Assembly (NCBI RefSeq): GCF_000968375.1 | Contig: NZ_CP009933.1 | Coordinates: 5,084,001-5,148,000, forward strand | Direction: 5' to 3' | Length of the DNA: 64,000 nt | DNA from: Clostridium scatologenes | GTDB taxonomy: Bacteria > Bacillota > Clostridia > Clostridiales > Clostridiaceae | Shown: positions 1-8,986 of the stretch, in pieces | How the letters are laid out: every line of letters begins with the position of its first letter | Position numbering within the stretch: position 1 is the first letter of the stretch | Made by a program: the position numbers and the translations under genes | The notes under the pieces: generated by a model | Database searches by the model: none | Seen by the model: the letters and a program-made list of their open reading frames with translations, nothing else | What the model was told of the DNA's origin: nothing

Positions 1-557
1 TATGTCAACAGTACGCATTAAAAGAATTTGCTGAAAATGTAATACTATTAGATACTGGGCATGCAAAACTTATGACATCGTATTATCCACTAGAAAAGTT
101 AAGAAAGATCAAAGGATTGGAAAATTCAAAATATGTTGATCCTTATGCAGGTGGAAAAGGGAATTCTATTAGGTATTTATCTGTAGCACCTAGAACAGAT
201 GATATGAAAGTGAAAGGAATAAGTAATCTATTCTGTGGTGGTGAAAAAAGTGGACTTTTTGTAGGTCATACAGAAGCTATATGTACAGGAAGTTTAGCAG
301 GACATAACGCAGTAAGATATTTATTAGATAAACCATTCTTAATACTTCCTAAAATGACGGTTATTGGAGATATTATAGCCTATGCTAACTATAAAATGAT
401 GACTAAGAATGGAAGAAAAAATAGATATACCTTTGCAGGAGCAGAATATTTTAAGAGAATGCAGAATATCGGTTTATATTCTATAAATAAAGAAGAGATA
501 AGAAACAGAATAGAAAAATTAAATCTTTTAGATGTAATGAATCAAAAAATTGTTTAA
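1..557 (+). CDS. FAD-dependent oxidoreductase, MnmG/TrmFO-like (3' part)
   Basis: The reading frame is open from the first bases of the window (frame starting at base 3), so the gene begins upstream and only about 184 C-terminal residues are seen. The segment with FCGGEKSGLFVGHTEAI followed by a Gly/Ala-rich helix (GSLAGHNAVRYLL) resembles the C-terminal FAD-contacting region of GidA/MnmG and TrmFO-type flavoproteins, where a GG-E-x-SG loop precedes the helix that closes the FAD site. The remaining 70 residues are basic and helical. Clostridia carry stand-alone MnmG-related flavoproteins of unknown substrate, and this could be one. A tRNA-modifying role is inference. The gene ends just before a large hairpin shared with the convergent gene. 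Confidence 0.6.
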   Translation, partial: CQQYALKEFAENVILLDTGHAKLMTSYYPLEKLRKIKGLENSKYVDPYAGGKGNSIRYLSVAPRTDDMKVKGISNLFCGGEKSGLFVGHTEAICTGSLAGHNAVRYLLDKPFLILPKMTVIGDIIAYANYKMMTKNGRKNRYTFAGAEYFKRMQNIGLYSINKEEIRNRIEKLNLLDVMNQKIV

Positions 558-602
558 ATATATAGATATGAAGTTGTTGTATTAAGAATCATTATTGCAA
601 TA

Positions 603-665
603 GGCTGTCACACTAAGGAATTTACATACAATATTATTGTAGTATTTATCTTTAATATGACAGCC
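603..665. terminator. Bidirectional hairpin between convergent genes
   Basis: Arms ggctgtca (603-610) and tgacagcc (658-665) are perfect complements, enclosing an AT-rich interior that can pair further. The hairpin lies between two convergent stop codons (557 and 680), the usual place for a shared terminator. There is no strong T run directly after either arm, so efficiency is uncertain. Confidence 0.5.
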
Positions 666-679
666 ATTTAAAATTAATT

Positions 680-1948
680 CTACTTGAAGAACCTACTAAG
701 CCAATTCTTTTTTAATTTTTGGCTGAGATTTTCTAGTTCTTTATTTTTTGTTTCTAATTCATTTTTTAAAATTAAATTACATTGTGATAATTCTATAATT
801 TTTTTCTCTTTTTCAGCAAGCATACATTGTAATTTTTGTAATTGCTTTTTTTCTTTTTTATTATTAAATGTTGTTTTTTCAGTCCGTGGAATAAATAAGG
901 GACTATTTACTGGATCTTTATTTATATAGAATGAATTTGAGTTAGTACTTTCAAGATTTATTATAGGATAAGGAATGTTGTTAATGTCAATAGTTGAAAG
1001 TATACTTTTATAATCTTTATCTGTATTATGGTTGCTTAAGTATATACCAGTAAAAAATTTTTCTTTTTTGTTTGTTAGAATTTTTTTAGAGCTCCAATCA
1101 TTGGTACCATAAAAAGATTTTTTATAAACTATTTGTCCATTTTCTTCCCAGACAACATAAGTATTTCCTGACTTATTTATTATGCTAGCATGAGTTGAAT
1201 TAGAAGTTTTATCCGAAAGTATAATTGGATCTGACCACTGAGAATTATAAGAATTTAATTCTTTATATTTTATAAATGTTTGAATGTTTTTGTTAAAAGA
1301 ACTATTATAACAAATTAGTAAAATATTTTTATTATTAATAAGAAAGCTAGCATTATTAGTAGATGAAATAGAAAGAGTATCATCATAAATGGCCCAATTG
1401 GCTAAATTTGTATTAAATTTTTTTATTGTAAATTTGTTGCCATTTTTTGTGTAGAATAAGTACATAGTATTATTAACTGAATCTACTATATATGGATATA
1501 TATATTTTGAAAATGAAATATCTTCAATTTTTATATTATGTAAAGAATTGTTATGAAAAAAAATGTGATGAATACTTTTATGAGAAGATTGAATTTTATC
1601 TTCTAGTATATAAAAAACATGAGGTTTAAAGTTAACAATTTTTAATTTAAGAAAAGATATATTATACTTTTCATTAATATTAAGTAAATTAATATCTTTA
1701 TGAAAACTTGAGGGATATACTGTGTACCTCATAATCCCATTAGTAGAAGTATAAAGTATATGGACTTTGTCCATAGAATCAATATCAATAGAAAAATTAT
1801 TAATGTTTTCTTTGAATATAGATGAAGATATAAGTCCTCTATAGTCATAGGATTGTAAAAATAGATTTTTTTGATTATTTAGTGTGAATTTATAAAATAT
1901 ATTTTTAGAATTTCTTACTACAAAGCTACATTTATTATTATAAATCAC
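680..1948 (-). CDS. Hypothetical propeller-like protein with C-terminal coiled coil
   Basis: This 422-residue protein matches no family I recognise. The first 330 residues are short beta-rich repeats with recurring patterns such as D-K-V-H-I-L-Y and N-I-Q-T-F-I-K-Y-K-E, like sialidase or other beta-propeller proteins. Residues 360-415 are a charged heptad coiled coil, and the chain ends in a Trp/Phe-rich basic tail (NWLSRFFK). The start is probably GTG at 1948, since a GAGGTG site lies just upstream and no in-frame ATG fits better. No signal peptide is visible, as for proteins assembled onto spores from the mother cell. The gene at 5135-6796 is a clear paralogue with the same N-terminal opening and a longer coiled coil. 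The setting beside other spore-surface genes suggests a coat or exosporium role (inference). Confidence 0.55.
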   Translation of the reverse strand: MIYNNKCSFVVRNSKNIFYKFTLNNQKNLFLQSYDYRGLISSSIFKENINNFSIDIDSMDKVHILYTSTNGIMRYTVYPSSFHKDINLLNINEKYNISFLKLKIVNFKPHVFYILEDKIQSSHKSIHHIFFHNNSLHNIKIEDISFSKYIYPYIVDSVNNTMYLFYTKNGNKFTIKKFNTNLANWAIYDDTLSISSTNNASFLINNKNILLICYNSSFNKNIQTFIKYKELNSYNSQWSDPIILSDKTSNSTHASIINKSGNTYVVWEENGQIVYKKSFYGTNDWSSKKILTNKKEKFFTGIYLSNHNTDKDYKSILSTIDINNIPYPIINLESTNSNSFYINKDPVNSPLFIPRTEKTTFNNKKEKKQLQKLQCMLAEKEKKIIELSQCNLILKNELETKNKELENLSQKLKKNWLSRFFK

Positions 1949-2083
1949 ATTTTACACCTCATTTTAATAAAAAATTTATCATAAATCTATCTTAATAAAT
2001 AATATTCATGCATAGTTGTAAATATGTAAAAAGTTAAATCATAATAATTAAACTTTTCAATAAAAATCCTACAAAAACTGGTA

Positions 2084-2110
2084 ACACAATTTTATCTATT
2101 TCATATATTA
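2084..2110 (+). promoter_or_regulatory. Candidate sigma-K promoter for the YVTN-propeller gene
   Basis: The -10 element CATATATTA (2102-2110) matches the sigma-K consensus CATAnnnTA, and an AC dinucleotide (2084-2085) lies 16 bases upstream as the -35 element. It precedes the gene starting at 2230 and leaves a leader of about 110 nt. Assignment rests on consensus only. Confidence 0.45.
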
Positions 2111-2229
2111 ACATTAGGAGGTTTTATATTTTATTGCATTATTTATTTTAATGGATACACGATGTAATAAGATAATAATAACTTGAATAATTTAAATGAT
2201 TTAAATAATTTAAGGGAGGAATGGGCCTA

Positions 2230-3807
2230 ATGCCTGTATCGGATTTAACAAGGAGAATTAGGTATTATGTATCTAACAATGGAGCTGTATCTATTGTTGA
2301 TGAGTTTACTAATGCAATTGTAAAGACAATAAACACAGGATTGGGAGCTACAGAAGTTGTTCATGGAACTGATGATAGAATATATGTAGCTAATGCGATT
2401 TCAGATACAATAACAGCTATATGTACTAATGGCACAGTAAAAACTTATAATATTCCTAATAATGGATTTTTGGATGTAGATGCTGAAGATGCTAAATTAT
2501 ATGTATCAAATGGACCAACTGTTACAGTAAATGATTTATTAAGTGGGTCATTAATAGCAACTATATCATGTTTTACTAATGCACAATATATAAAGCTAAA
2601 TGCTAATGGAAATTTGTTATATGTTGTGGATACTGGAGACAACTCAGTAAAAGTAATTAGTACACTAACTTTAACTGAAGTAGCTAGAATACCAACAGGA
2701 ACAGCACCAAATTTTATATTATTAAATAATAGTGAAACTAAGGCATATGTATCAAATTCAGGAAGTTCAAGCATAACCGTAATAAAACTTAGTGATTATT
2801 CGATTTTAGCTACTATACCACTAGGATCAAGTGTACCAGGAGCTATACCATATGGACTTGCAATTTTCGGCAATATTTTGTATGTTGCAGATACAACAGG
2901 AAATCTAATACCAGTAAACATACTAACAAACACTCCTATGGCTGCCATCCCACTAGGTGGAAGCCCTCAAAGAGTAATAGTATCACCTGATAAAACAAGG
3001 CTATATGTAACGAATTTTGGGAATATGAGTGTAAATATAATAGATCCTCTAACAAATGTTTTAACAGGAACTATTAGTGGATTTGTAGGTGGACCTATAG
3101 GTATTGTAGGAGCTTATGAGGGATCTTTAATTTCTCCAGGCGATCCTATTGATTTAACTGACAGCTATCAGTTAGATGATATTTCTGAATCAGTGTGTAT
3201 CATAACTGAGAAAGTTTTTGCACATTGCCAACAAAGAGTTTGCTTCCCTAATTTTAAGGTAACTTTCCCTTGTACGGGTGGACCATTTGTAATAGAAAAA
3301 ATAAAGTTTGGAAATGGTATAATAGTACCAGGAACAGAAGTCAGAACTCCAATACCTGAAAGACCAAATTTCTCTAGAGTTCAATTTACATTAGAAGTTC
3401 CTTATACAATAACTTATGTAAATGTAGCAGGAATTGAAGGTGAAATAACTGGTACATTACCATGTATAGATAAAGATATAGTATTATTTATTCCAGAATC
3501 TAGAGATGAGTTTGATTTTAATTTAAAAATAGAAACTAGATCAGAGATTTTAAATAATCCTACTTTTGTAGATGAAGTGTTAAACTTTACAGTCGGAGTA
3601 TTTATAGTAATAAAAGTAACAGGAGTAGTTCAACTTCTAATACCAGCATTTGGATATTGCCCAGCACCACCAGAATGTGAAGAATTCATGCTACCAGAAG
3701 AAGAAAATGTATGTGAGAGATTTATAGACTTTACTCAAACACCATTCCCAGAAGATTTCTTCCCATATCAATATGAAGATATAAATTGCTCAAATTGTAT
3801 TAATTAA
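2230..3807 (+). CDS. YVTN-repeat beta-propeller spore-surface protein
   Basis: About 525 residues. Residues 10-310 are YVTN-type beta-propeller repeats: RIYVANAISDT, LLYVVDTGDNSVKVI, KAYVSNSGSSSITVI, ILYVADTTGNLI and RLYVTNFGNMSVNII recur every 40-45 residues. After a hinge (EGSLISPGDPIDL) comes a 200-residue all-beta domain with scattered cysteines (CQQRVCFPNFKV, then PCTGGP, then YCPAPPEC) and a Cys tail (INCSNCIN), reminiscent of clostridial spore-coat SPOCS-like domains, which is only a resemblance. An ATG at 2221 abuts the GGGAGGA site, so ATG 2230 with 9-nt spacing is preferred. There is no signal peptide. The role may be a disulfide-linked coat or exosporium component that binds partners through the propeller; this is inferred from neighbours and the sigma-K-like promoter. 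Confidence 0.7.
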   Translation: MPVSDLTRRIRYYVSNNGAVSIVDEFTNAIVKTINTGLGATEVVHGTDDRIYVANAISDTITAICTNGTVKTYNIPNNGFLDVDAEDAKLYVSNGPTVTVNDLLSGSLIATISCFTNAQYIKLNANGNLLYVVDTGDNSVKVISTLTLTEVARIPTGTAPNFILLNNSETKAYVSNSGSSSITVIKLSDYSILATIPLGSSVPGAIPYGLAIFGNILYVADTTGNLIPVNILTNTPMAAIPLGGSPQRVIVSPDKTRLYVTNFGNMSVNIIDPLTNVLTGTISGFVGGPIGIVGAYEGSLISPGDPIDLTDSYQLDDISESVCIITEKVFAHCQQRVCFPNFKVTFPCTGGPFVIEKIKFGNGIIVPGTEVRTPIPERPNFSRVQFTLEVPYTITYVNVAGIEGEITGTLPCIDKDIVLFIPESRDEFDFNLKIETRSEILNNPTFVDEVLNFTVGVFIVIKVTGVVQLLIPAFGYCPAPPECEEFMLPEEENVCERFIDFTQTPFPEDFFPYQYEDINCSNCIN

Positions 3808-3821
3808 ATATAAAAATTAAG

Positions 3822-3843
3822 AGAGCAGGCTATTGTCTGCTCT
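3822..3843 (+). terminator. Hairpin downstream of the YVTN-propeller gene
   Basis: Arms agagcag (3822-3828) and ctgctct (3837-3843) flank an 8-nt loop, 15 bases after the stop codon. The following tract is AT-rich rather than a clean T run, so some read-through into the next gene is likely. Confidence 0.45.
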
Positions 3844-3868
3844 AAATTATTAGTTGGAGGATTGATTG

Positions 3869-4828
3869 ATGGAAAAATTTAAAGATAATTTGACTGAAGA
3901 AGAATTTAAAATAGAAGCAGTAGAGTTTTATAATAAGTATAAGAAACATGAAGAAACATTTAAGCTTATACAAAGCAAAGAATTCATAGATACATTATCA
4001 AAATTATATAACTTAATAAACAAAAATACTAATAGAATAATAATAAAAACTTATGAAAACATAGAGGATAAAAAAAGAATTATGATGGAAAGATATTCTA
4101 TGAATCAGTACAAATTTATAGCTTTAAGTGATAAGTCTGAAATAATTGAAATATATAATTATGATAAAGTTGCAGCATATGCGTTAATAAGCTATGAAAA
4201 TGAGATAGATTTTGGACAATATGCATTTTTACATTTTATAAATTTTATAAATAATAAAGATAGTAAAAATTATAAAAAATTTGAAAGACTTATAATTCAA
4301 AAAATAAAAAGTAAATCCATATTGTATTTTGACAGAACTATAAGCTTTCAATCTGATGATAACAAGGATGAAAGGGCCTTGGAAGAGATTAAAAATATGG
4401 GATATATATGTATATGGAAAAATTGTACTATTGAGTTGAATATAGGAGATTTTTCTGAATCTAAACTAAAAGTAAATATGAAAAAAGTAAAGAACATAGA
4501 TATGGACTATACAGCTATAGGGAAAATAATACCATCAAGATTTGAAAATAGAAATAATATTTATGAAGGTATCTTACAAAAAGAAAAGTTTTTTGTAAAT
4601 ATAGTTAATAAACAAGATAAAGCTTTTGTAAATTTTTATATTTATAATGGAAAGCTTGATGATAAAGATTACATTATTGAAGTATACAAAATAACTTTTA
4701 AGTTTTTATTAGAACATAATATAAATAAATTAGTCACATTTATATCTCCAGAAAATATAATGTTATTGAATAATACTATAAATATTAATGTATTACAAAA
4801 TATATATTGGCTAAGAAAACAGCTATAA
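3869..4828 (+). CDS. Hypothetical protein, possible tandem GNAT-like fold
   Basis: A 319-residue cytoplasmic-looking protein without membrane segments or signal peptide. A TTG directly before the ATG keeps the frame open, but ATG 3869 lies 8 nt after GGAGG and is chosen. The first 45 residues are a charged helix. The middle (about residues 90-200) alternates strands and helices and contains ALEEIKNMGYICIWKN, which looks like the end of an acetyltransferase (GNAT) fold where a helix leads into MGF/Y. Residues 210-315 could be a second, degenerate copy. No acetyl-CoA-binding R/Q-x-x-G-x-G/A motif is evident, so catalytic activity is doubtful. It sits 7-16 bases ahead of the DUF3343 gene and is probably co-transcribed with it. 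Confidence 0.4.
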   Translation: MEKFKDNLTEEEFKIEAVEFYNKYKKHEETFKLIQSKEFIDTLSKLYNLINKNTNRIIIKTYENIEDKKRIMMERYSMNQYKFIALSDKSEIIEIYNYDKVAAYALISYENEIDFGQYAFLHFINFINNKDSKNYKKFERLIIQKIKSKSILYFDRTISFQSDDNKDERALEEIKNMGYICIWKNCTIELNIGDFSESKLKVNMKKVKNIDMDYTAIGKIIPSRFENRNNIYEGILQKEKFFVNIVNKQDKAFVNFYIYNGKLDDKDYIIEVYKITFKFLLEHNINKLVTFISPENIMLLNNTININVLQNIYWLRKQL

Positions 4829-4844
4829 TTGGGAGTTGTTATAT

Positions 4845-5117
4845 ATGTATAAGAATGAACAATCTCAGTGCCTGCTAGTTTTTGCTTCGCGTAATCAAGC
4901 TGTATTTCTATTCAATAAACTTATAAAAAAGGGGTATAAAGTTAAACTTATATCCACTCCATGTAGTATTTCTGCTGGGTGTACTCAATCTATAAAGTTT
5001 ATGGAAAATGATATACAAGCAATAATGGCAGAGGCTAAAAATAGCAATATGATAATAAAAGGTATATATCAAATAACTAAAAATGGAGCTAAGTATAGCT
5101 ATATAAAAATAATTTAA
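4845..5117 (+). CDS. DUF3343 family protein (putative Se/S carrier-like)
   Basis: A 90-residue protein of the size and pattern of the DUF3343 family: an N-terminal strand (CLLVFASRNQAVFLFNKL), the LISTPCSISAGCTQSIKF segment with paired cysteines, and a C-terminal GIYQI strand. Family members are annotated as putative selenium/sulfur carriers because of the conserved P-C-x-x-x-x-G-C cysteines, but their reaction is not established. ATG 4845, preceded by GGGAG with 9-nt spacing, is preferred over the in-frame TTG at 4836. It follows the preceding gene by 16 bases and ends at a strong terminator. Confidence 0.7.
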   Translation: MYKNEQSQCLLVFASRNQAVFLFNKLIKKGYKVKLISTPCSISAGCTQSIKFMENDIQAIMAEAKNSNMIIKGIYQITKNGAKYSYIKII

Positions 5118-5123
5118 AATGCT

Positions 5124-5149
5124 AAAAGGACCATTTAATGGTCCTTTTT
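5124..5149. terminator. Strong bidirectional rho-independent terminator
   Basis: Perfect 10-bp arms aaaaggacca (5124-5133) and tggtcctttt (5139-5148) with a 5-nt loop and T/A runs on both sides serve both convergent genes. The stop codon of the minus-strand gene (5135-5137) lies in the loop, so the hairpin also encodes that protein's last residues. Confidence 0.85.
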
Positions 5150-6796
5150 AAATAAATCTATAAAACTTTTCTTTTTTGATATTTGAAGATCTTCAATATT
5201 TCTATTTTCAAGTTCTTGTATTTGACTGTATAAATTTTGTATTAACAAGTCTTTTTCGGATGCTAGATTTTTTAAAGAAGAGTATGAGCTGTTTAAGCTT
5301 TCAATTTCAACTTCACTGGATTTTAGATTGTTTTTCAAATGTTCTATTTCAGTATTTTTTAAATTAAGATTAGTGTTAGATTGATTCAGCTCATTTTGCT
5401 TTAGGTTAAAACTATTTTTTAGTTGTTCTATTTCATTTTCATTTGAAGTAATGATGTTTTTAAACTTTTCAATTTCATCTTCTCTTAAGTCAATAGTATT
5501 TTTTAGTTGTTCTATTTCAGCATTTTTTGAGTTAAGGGTATCTTGAAGATAATCAATTTTATTATTTTGAGAATCCATACACTCTTTTGATTCATCCTTT
5601 GAAGTATCTATTTTTTCTTCATTTTCAAGCTTTTCATTTTCAAAATCGCCATTATCATTATAAATAGTTTTATTTATTAAACCACTATTTTTAGCAATTA
5701 TCTTTAAGGTTTCTTTTAGAGGTCCATTAAGAGGGTTAAACTTTTGGTCTATTCTTATTATATCTACTTTTAGAAAGTCTTTAACATTATTATCTTCAAA
5801 AATACTATTAAGAGGATTTATACTAATGAAAAATAAAAAGTTATTTTTATAAGCATGATATGAGGTTTCTTTCGCTATATATTTACAGCTAATTATTATA
5901 CTTTTTAATAAAATTGATTTAATTTCAATTAGGCTAGCAGTTTTATAAAAAGATTTTCCTAGAAATAAAGTATTATTTTCTTTCCAAAATAAAAATATTG
6001 CATCATTATTATACAATATAGATGGTAATGAAGAATCAAAGTTATTAGTTTTTGCTAATAAGTCATCAGACCATGCTGAACTATTTACATTAAAATCTTT
6101 AAATTTTAAAAGTGTATTAATAGATCTATTAATATATGAGTTGTAGCATATAATACCAATGCCTGTTTCATTTATAAAAAATTCTGCATTTTGGCAGTTC
6201 ATGAGATTTATATTATTTTCTATAGTTGACCATAAGCTAAATGAAATACTAAATTTTTGTATACAATATTGATAAGAAATATTCGTTGAATGGAATATAT
6301 ATATATTATTTTTGTAAAAATCAATATTGTATGGTAATGAATTTTTAATAAATGATATTTCTGTAAGTTTTTTGGAAACCCATAAATTATTATGGAAGAA
6401 ACTATGATGTATAGACCATTTATCAACATTATATTTACTTTGTATCATATAAAAAATGTGAATATCAGAGGATATAATTTTTATAGTAACATAATTAATT
6501 TTATAATCTTTAGAGTAAACACTGCTTATTGTCTTTTCTATATTAGGAAAATCTAAAGTTGAGTATTTTAAGAGCCCATCTTCAGTTATAAATGCAATAT
6601 GAATTTTATCCTTATCGTCCATATCTACAGAATAGTCAAGTACATATTGTTTATAGGTGAATCTGTTATTAACATTAGCACTAGTATCAAGATCATTATA
6701 ACTTTCTACAATCAGATTATGAGATGAATCTAAATTGAATTTATAAATAATATTTTCTGAATTTTTTATAATGTAAGGCAAATTTTTGTGAATCAT
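5135..6796 (-). CDS. Hypothetical propeller-like protein with long coiled coil
   Basis: A 553-residue paralogue of the protein encoded at 680-1948. Both open with ...I-N/S-x-N-I-x-Y-K-F-x-L-x, and both have a DYSVDMDDKDKIHIAF-type repeat near residue 55. Residues 1-340 are predicted beta-rich propeller-like repeats. Residues 395-535 form a long coiled coil made of about 14-residue units of the type EIEQLKNxxxLxxN (for example TEIEHLKNNL), roughly twice the length of the paralogue's. The C-terminus is a short basic amphipathic tail. Start ATG 6796 has AAGGAAGG upstream. No signal peptide or enzyme motif is seen. The gene is divergent from the cgeB-like operon. A structural role in the spore surface, with the coiled coil as a spacer or dimeriser, is inference. 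Confidence 0.55.
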   Translation of the reverse strand: MIHKNLPYIIKNSENIIYKFNLDSSHNLIVESYNDLDTSANVNNRFTYKQYVLDYSVDMDDKDKIHIAFITEDGLLKYSTLDFPNIEKTISSVYSKDYKINYVTIKIISSDIHIFYMIQSKYNVDKWSIHHSFFHNNLWVSKKLTEISFIKNSLPYNIDFYKNNIYIFHSTNISYQYCIQKFSISFSLWSTIENNINLMNCQNAEFFINETGIGIICYNSYINRSINTLLKFKDFNVNSSAWSDDLLAKTNNFDSSLPSILYNNDAIFLFWKENNTLFLGKSFYKTASLIEIKSILLKSIIISCKYIAKETSYHAYKNNFLFFISINPLNSIFEDNNVKDFLKVDIIRIDQKFNPLNGPLKETLKIIAKNSGLINKTIYNDNGDFENEKLENEEKIDTSKDESKECMDSQNNKIDYLQDTLNSKNAEIEQLKNTIDLREDEIEKFKNIITSNENEIEQLKNSFNLKQNELNQSNTNLNLKNTEIEHLKNNLKSSEVEIESLNSSYSSLKNLASEKDLLIQNLYSQIQELENRNIEDLQISKKKSFIDLFKKDH

Positions 6797-6918
6797 AAAA
6801 TAACCTTCCTTATTATAATTATTAAAAAGAAATAACAGTCATATATATATTAATTGGTATTAATATATATGAAATAAAACAGAATTTTATTAATCTAATT
6901 TTATAATTAGATTTATTC

Positions 6919-6945
6919 ACGATTTTTTTGTTTCAACATATAATA
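6919..6945 (+). promoter_or_regulatory. Candidate sigma-K promoter for the cgeB-like operon
   Basis: CATATAATA (6937-6945) fits the sigma-K -10 consensus CATAnnnTA, and AC at 6919-6920 lies 16 bases upstream. It sits about 60 bases before the first cgeB-like gene. In Bacillus subtilis cge genes are late mother-cell genes, which agrees with this assignment. Confidence 0.5.
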
Positions 6946-7003
6946 ATATGTAAGTAGGTCATTAATTATAGCCATTTAATCAATAGATGAAATGGAGGTT
7001 ACA

Positions 7004-7978
7004 ATGAAAATACTTCTTTTGGAAGATGCACCTATTTTTAAATATGGATTTGCTTCAGCTATGATAAAAAAGGGAATTGAAGTTAAATATACATCGCTTT
7101 GTATAGAGATAAATAAAGGAAATTTATATGCACTTCAAGAAGAAATAGAAAAATTTAAACCTGATGCTATATTAAATGCTGGTATGTGTATTATGAATAA
7201 CTTAAATAAAATGCTTAACATAATAAAAAGTTATTTTATTCCTTATATATACTGGGCTATAGAAGATCCTGTCTATTTTACTCATGTCTCACTAAAGAAC
7301 GCTTTAGCAGCCTCAATGTGCATGACTACAGCTGTAGAATGTATTCCTAAATACAAAAGATATGGAATACATGCTGAATTAATGATGTTTGGGTGTAATA
7401 AGGATTTTCATTACAAAGGAAATATCAACCCTAAATTTGACCATGACATAATATTTATAGGCAATAATTATAAACAACATTTTTCAAGAAAAAAGGGAAT
7501 AGATATTATTTTAAAACCTTTAATTCAAAGGGGATATGATATTAAGGTTTATGGAAATGATTGGTGGTTTGACACTTCTCAAAATTTTGTGCTTGATAGA
7601 AAAAATTATGGTGGATACTGTGCTTATGAAGAACTTCCAGATGCTTATGCTACAGCTAAAATTGCACTTGGAGTACATTCAGTTGCCAATTCTAACACTA
7701 TGATGAGTATGAGAACATTTGAAATTATGGGTTGTGGAGGATTCTATTTAACACAATATACTCCAGCTATTCAAAAATGTTTTTTAAATGAAAAACATTT
7801 AGTTTGGAGTGAAAATTCATATGATACATTAAGGATGGTAGAACGATATTTAAACAATCAGGATGGCAGGGAAAGAATAGCCTTAGAAGGTCAGAAAGAA
7901 TGCTATTTAAAGCATGACTATGATAAAAAAGTTGATATATTTATATATGAATTAAAGCGTAGAAAACTTTGGAGATAG
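7004..7978 (+). CDS. CgeB family spore glycosyltransferase
   Basis: A 324-residue protein of the CgeB/DUF3880 type, a GT-B-like glycosyltransferase family linked to spore-surface maturation in B. subtilis. The N-terminal domain (KILLLEDAPIFKYGF, then KPDAILNAG and YIYWAIEDP) is followed by a C-terminal nucleotide-sugar domain with DIIFIGNNY, YGNDWW, YCAYEELPDAYATAKIALGVH, TFEIMGCGGFYLTQY and the HDYDKKV ending. ATG 7004 is preferred because GGAGG lies 5 bases upstream, while the ATG at 6992 contains that site. It is the first gene of a three-gene operon and directly abuts a paralogue. The likely role is sugar addition to a spore-surface protein in the mother cell; donor and acceptor are unknown. 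Confidence 0.8.
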   Translation: MKILLLEDAPIFKYGFASAMIKKGIEVKYTSLCIEINKGNLYALQEEIEKFKPDAILNAGMCIMNNLNKMLNIIKSYFIPYIYWAIEDPVYFTHVSLKNALAASMCMTTAVECIPKYKRYGIHAELMMFGCNKDFHYKGNINPKFDHDIIFIGNNYKQHFSRKKGIDIILKPLIQRGYDIKVYGNDWWFDTSQNFVLDRKNYGGYCAYEELPDAYATAKIALGVHSVANSNTMMSMRTFEIMGCGGFYLTQYTPAIQKCFLNEKHLVWSENSYDTLRMVERYLNNQDGRERIALEGQKECYLKHDYDKKVDIFIYELKRRKLWR

Positions 7979-7981
7979 GTG

Positions 7982-8986
7982 ATGAAATTGAAAATTATGA
8001 CTCTAAGTACAGCTCCAATTATAAAATTTGGAATTGGTTTTGCTATGGGAAAAAGTGAAATAGATGTTATATATACCGACTTTGGAAAAGAAATTTCTAT
8101 TGGAAAATATCAAACATTAATAGAGGCTATCAAAAAATATAAACCAGATGCTTTTTTTTATGAACATGTAGCAATATTTAGAAATAGAGATATATTTTTT
8201 AACATAGCAGAAAGATATAATATTCCAATACTATATTGGGCTATAGATGATCCTATAGAGATGATGAGCGAATCTATAAAACATGCAAGAAAATCAATAT
8301 TGACTTTTACTCCAGCTATTGAATGCATAGGAAAATATAAGTCAATGGGTATTAATGCATCATTTTTAATGTTTGGTTGTAATGAAGATATTCATCGTCC
8401 AGGAAAATATAATAAAAAATTTGATCACGATATAGTGTTTATAGGAAACAATTACTCAAGATACCCTGCAAGACTTCAGGGATATAAAATTATGCTGGAA
8501 CCCTTAATAAAAAGGGGATATGATATAAAGATTTATGGAAATGAATGGTGGATAGATGGTAGTCAGAAATTTACAATAGATAAAAAGTTTTATGGTGGGT
8601 ATTGTGAATACGATGAAATAAAAGATGCATGTGCATCCGCTAAAATAATGCTGGGTGTTCATTCTATTAATAGATCTTCTACAATGATGAGTATGAAGAC
8701 TTTTGAAATTCTTGGATCTAGAGGTTTTTATATTACTCAATATACACCAGCAATTAAAAATTATTTTGTTAATAATAAACATTTAGTTTGGAGCAAAAGT
8801 CATTTAGAAACACTGAGAAATGTAGATAATTATTTAGTGAGAAAAAGTGATAGAGACTATATTTCTTTAGAAGGACAGAAAGAATGTTATTTGAAACATA
8901 GTTATAAAGATAAAGTGAATTTTTTTATTAATGAATTAAAAAAGAAAGGAATATGGAAATATGATAACATTTATTCAAATGCCTAG
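7982..8986 (+). CDS. CgeB family spore glycosyltransferase (second copy)
   Basis: A 334-residue paralogue of the preceding protein with the same landmarks in order: MTLSTAPIIKFGIGFAMGK, YKPDAFFYEH, ILYWAIDDP, FDHDIVFIGNNYSRYPAR, IYGNEWWIDGS, YGGYCEYDEI and TFEILGSRGFYITQYTPAI. The two share most of these blocks, so the pair is a tandem duplication. ATG 7982 follows GGAGAT at 5-nt spacing, and an in-frame GTG at 7979 is possible. The stop lies inside the next gene (26-base overlap), implying translational coupling. Two similar enzymes in series may add successive or alternative sugars (inference). Confidence 0.8.
   Translation: MKLKIMTLSTAPIIKFGIGFAMGKSEIDVIYTDFGKEISIGKYQTLIEAIKKYKPDAFFYEHVAIFRNRDIFFNIAERYNIPILYWAIDDPIEMMSESIKHARKSILTFTPAIECIGKYKSMGINASFLMFGCNEDIHRPGKYNKKFDHDIVFIGNNYSRYPARLQGYKIMLEPLIKRGYDIKIYGNEWWIDGSQKFTIDKKFYGGYCEYDEIKDACASAKIMLGVHSINRSSTMMSMKTFEILGSRGFYITQYTPAIKNYFVNNKHLVWSKSHLETLRNVDNYLVRKSDRDYISLEGQKECYLKHSYKDKVNFFINELKKKGIWKYDNIYSNA

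Noticed and set aside
2221..2229. Upstream ATG (2221) as start of the YVTN-propeller gene
   Set aside because: It immediately abuts the Shine-Dalgarno sequence, whereas ATG 2230 has normal 9-nt spacing.
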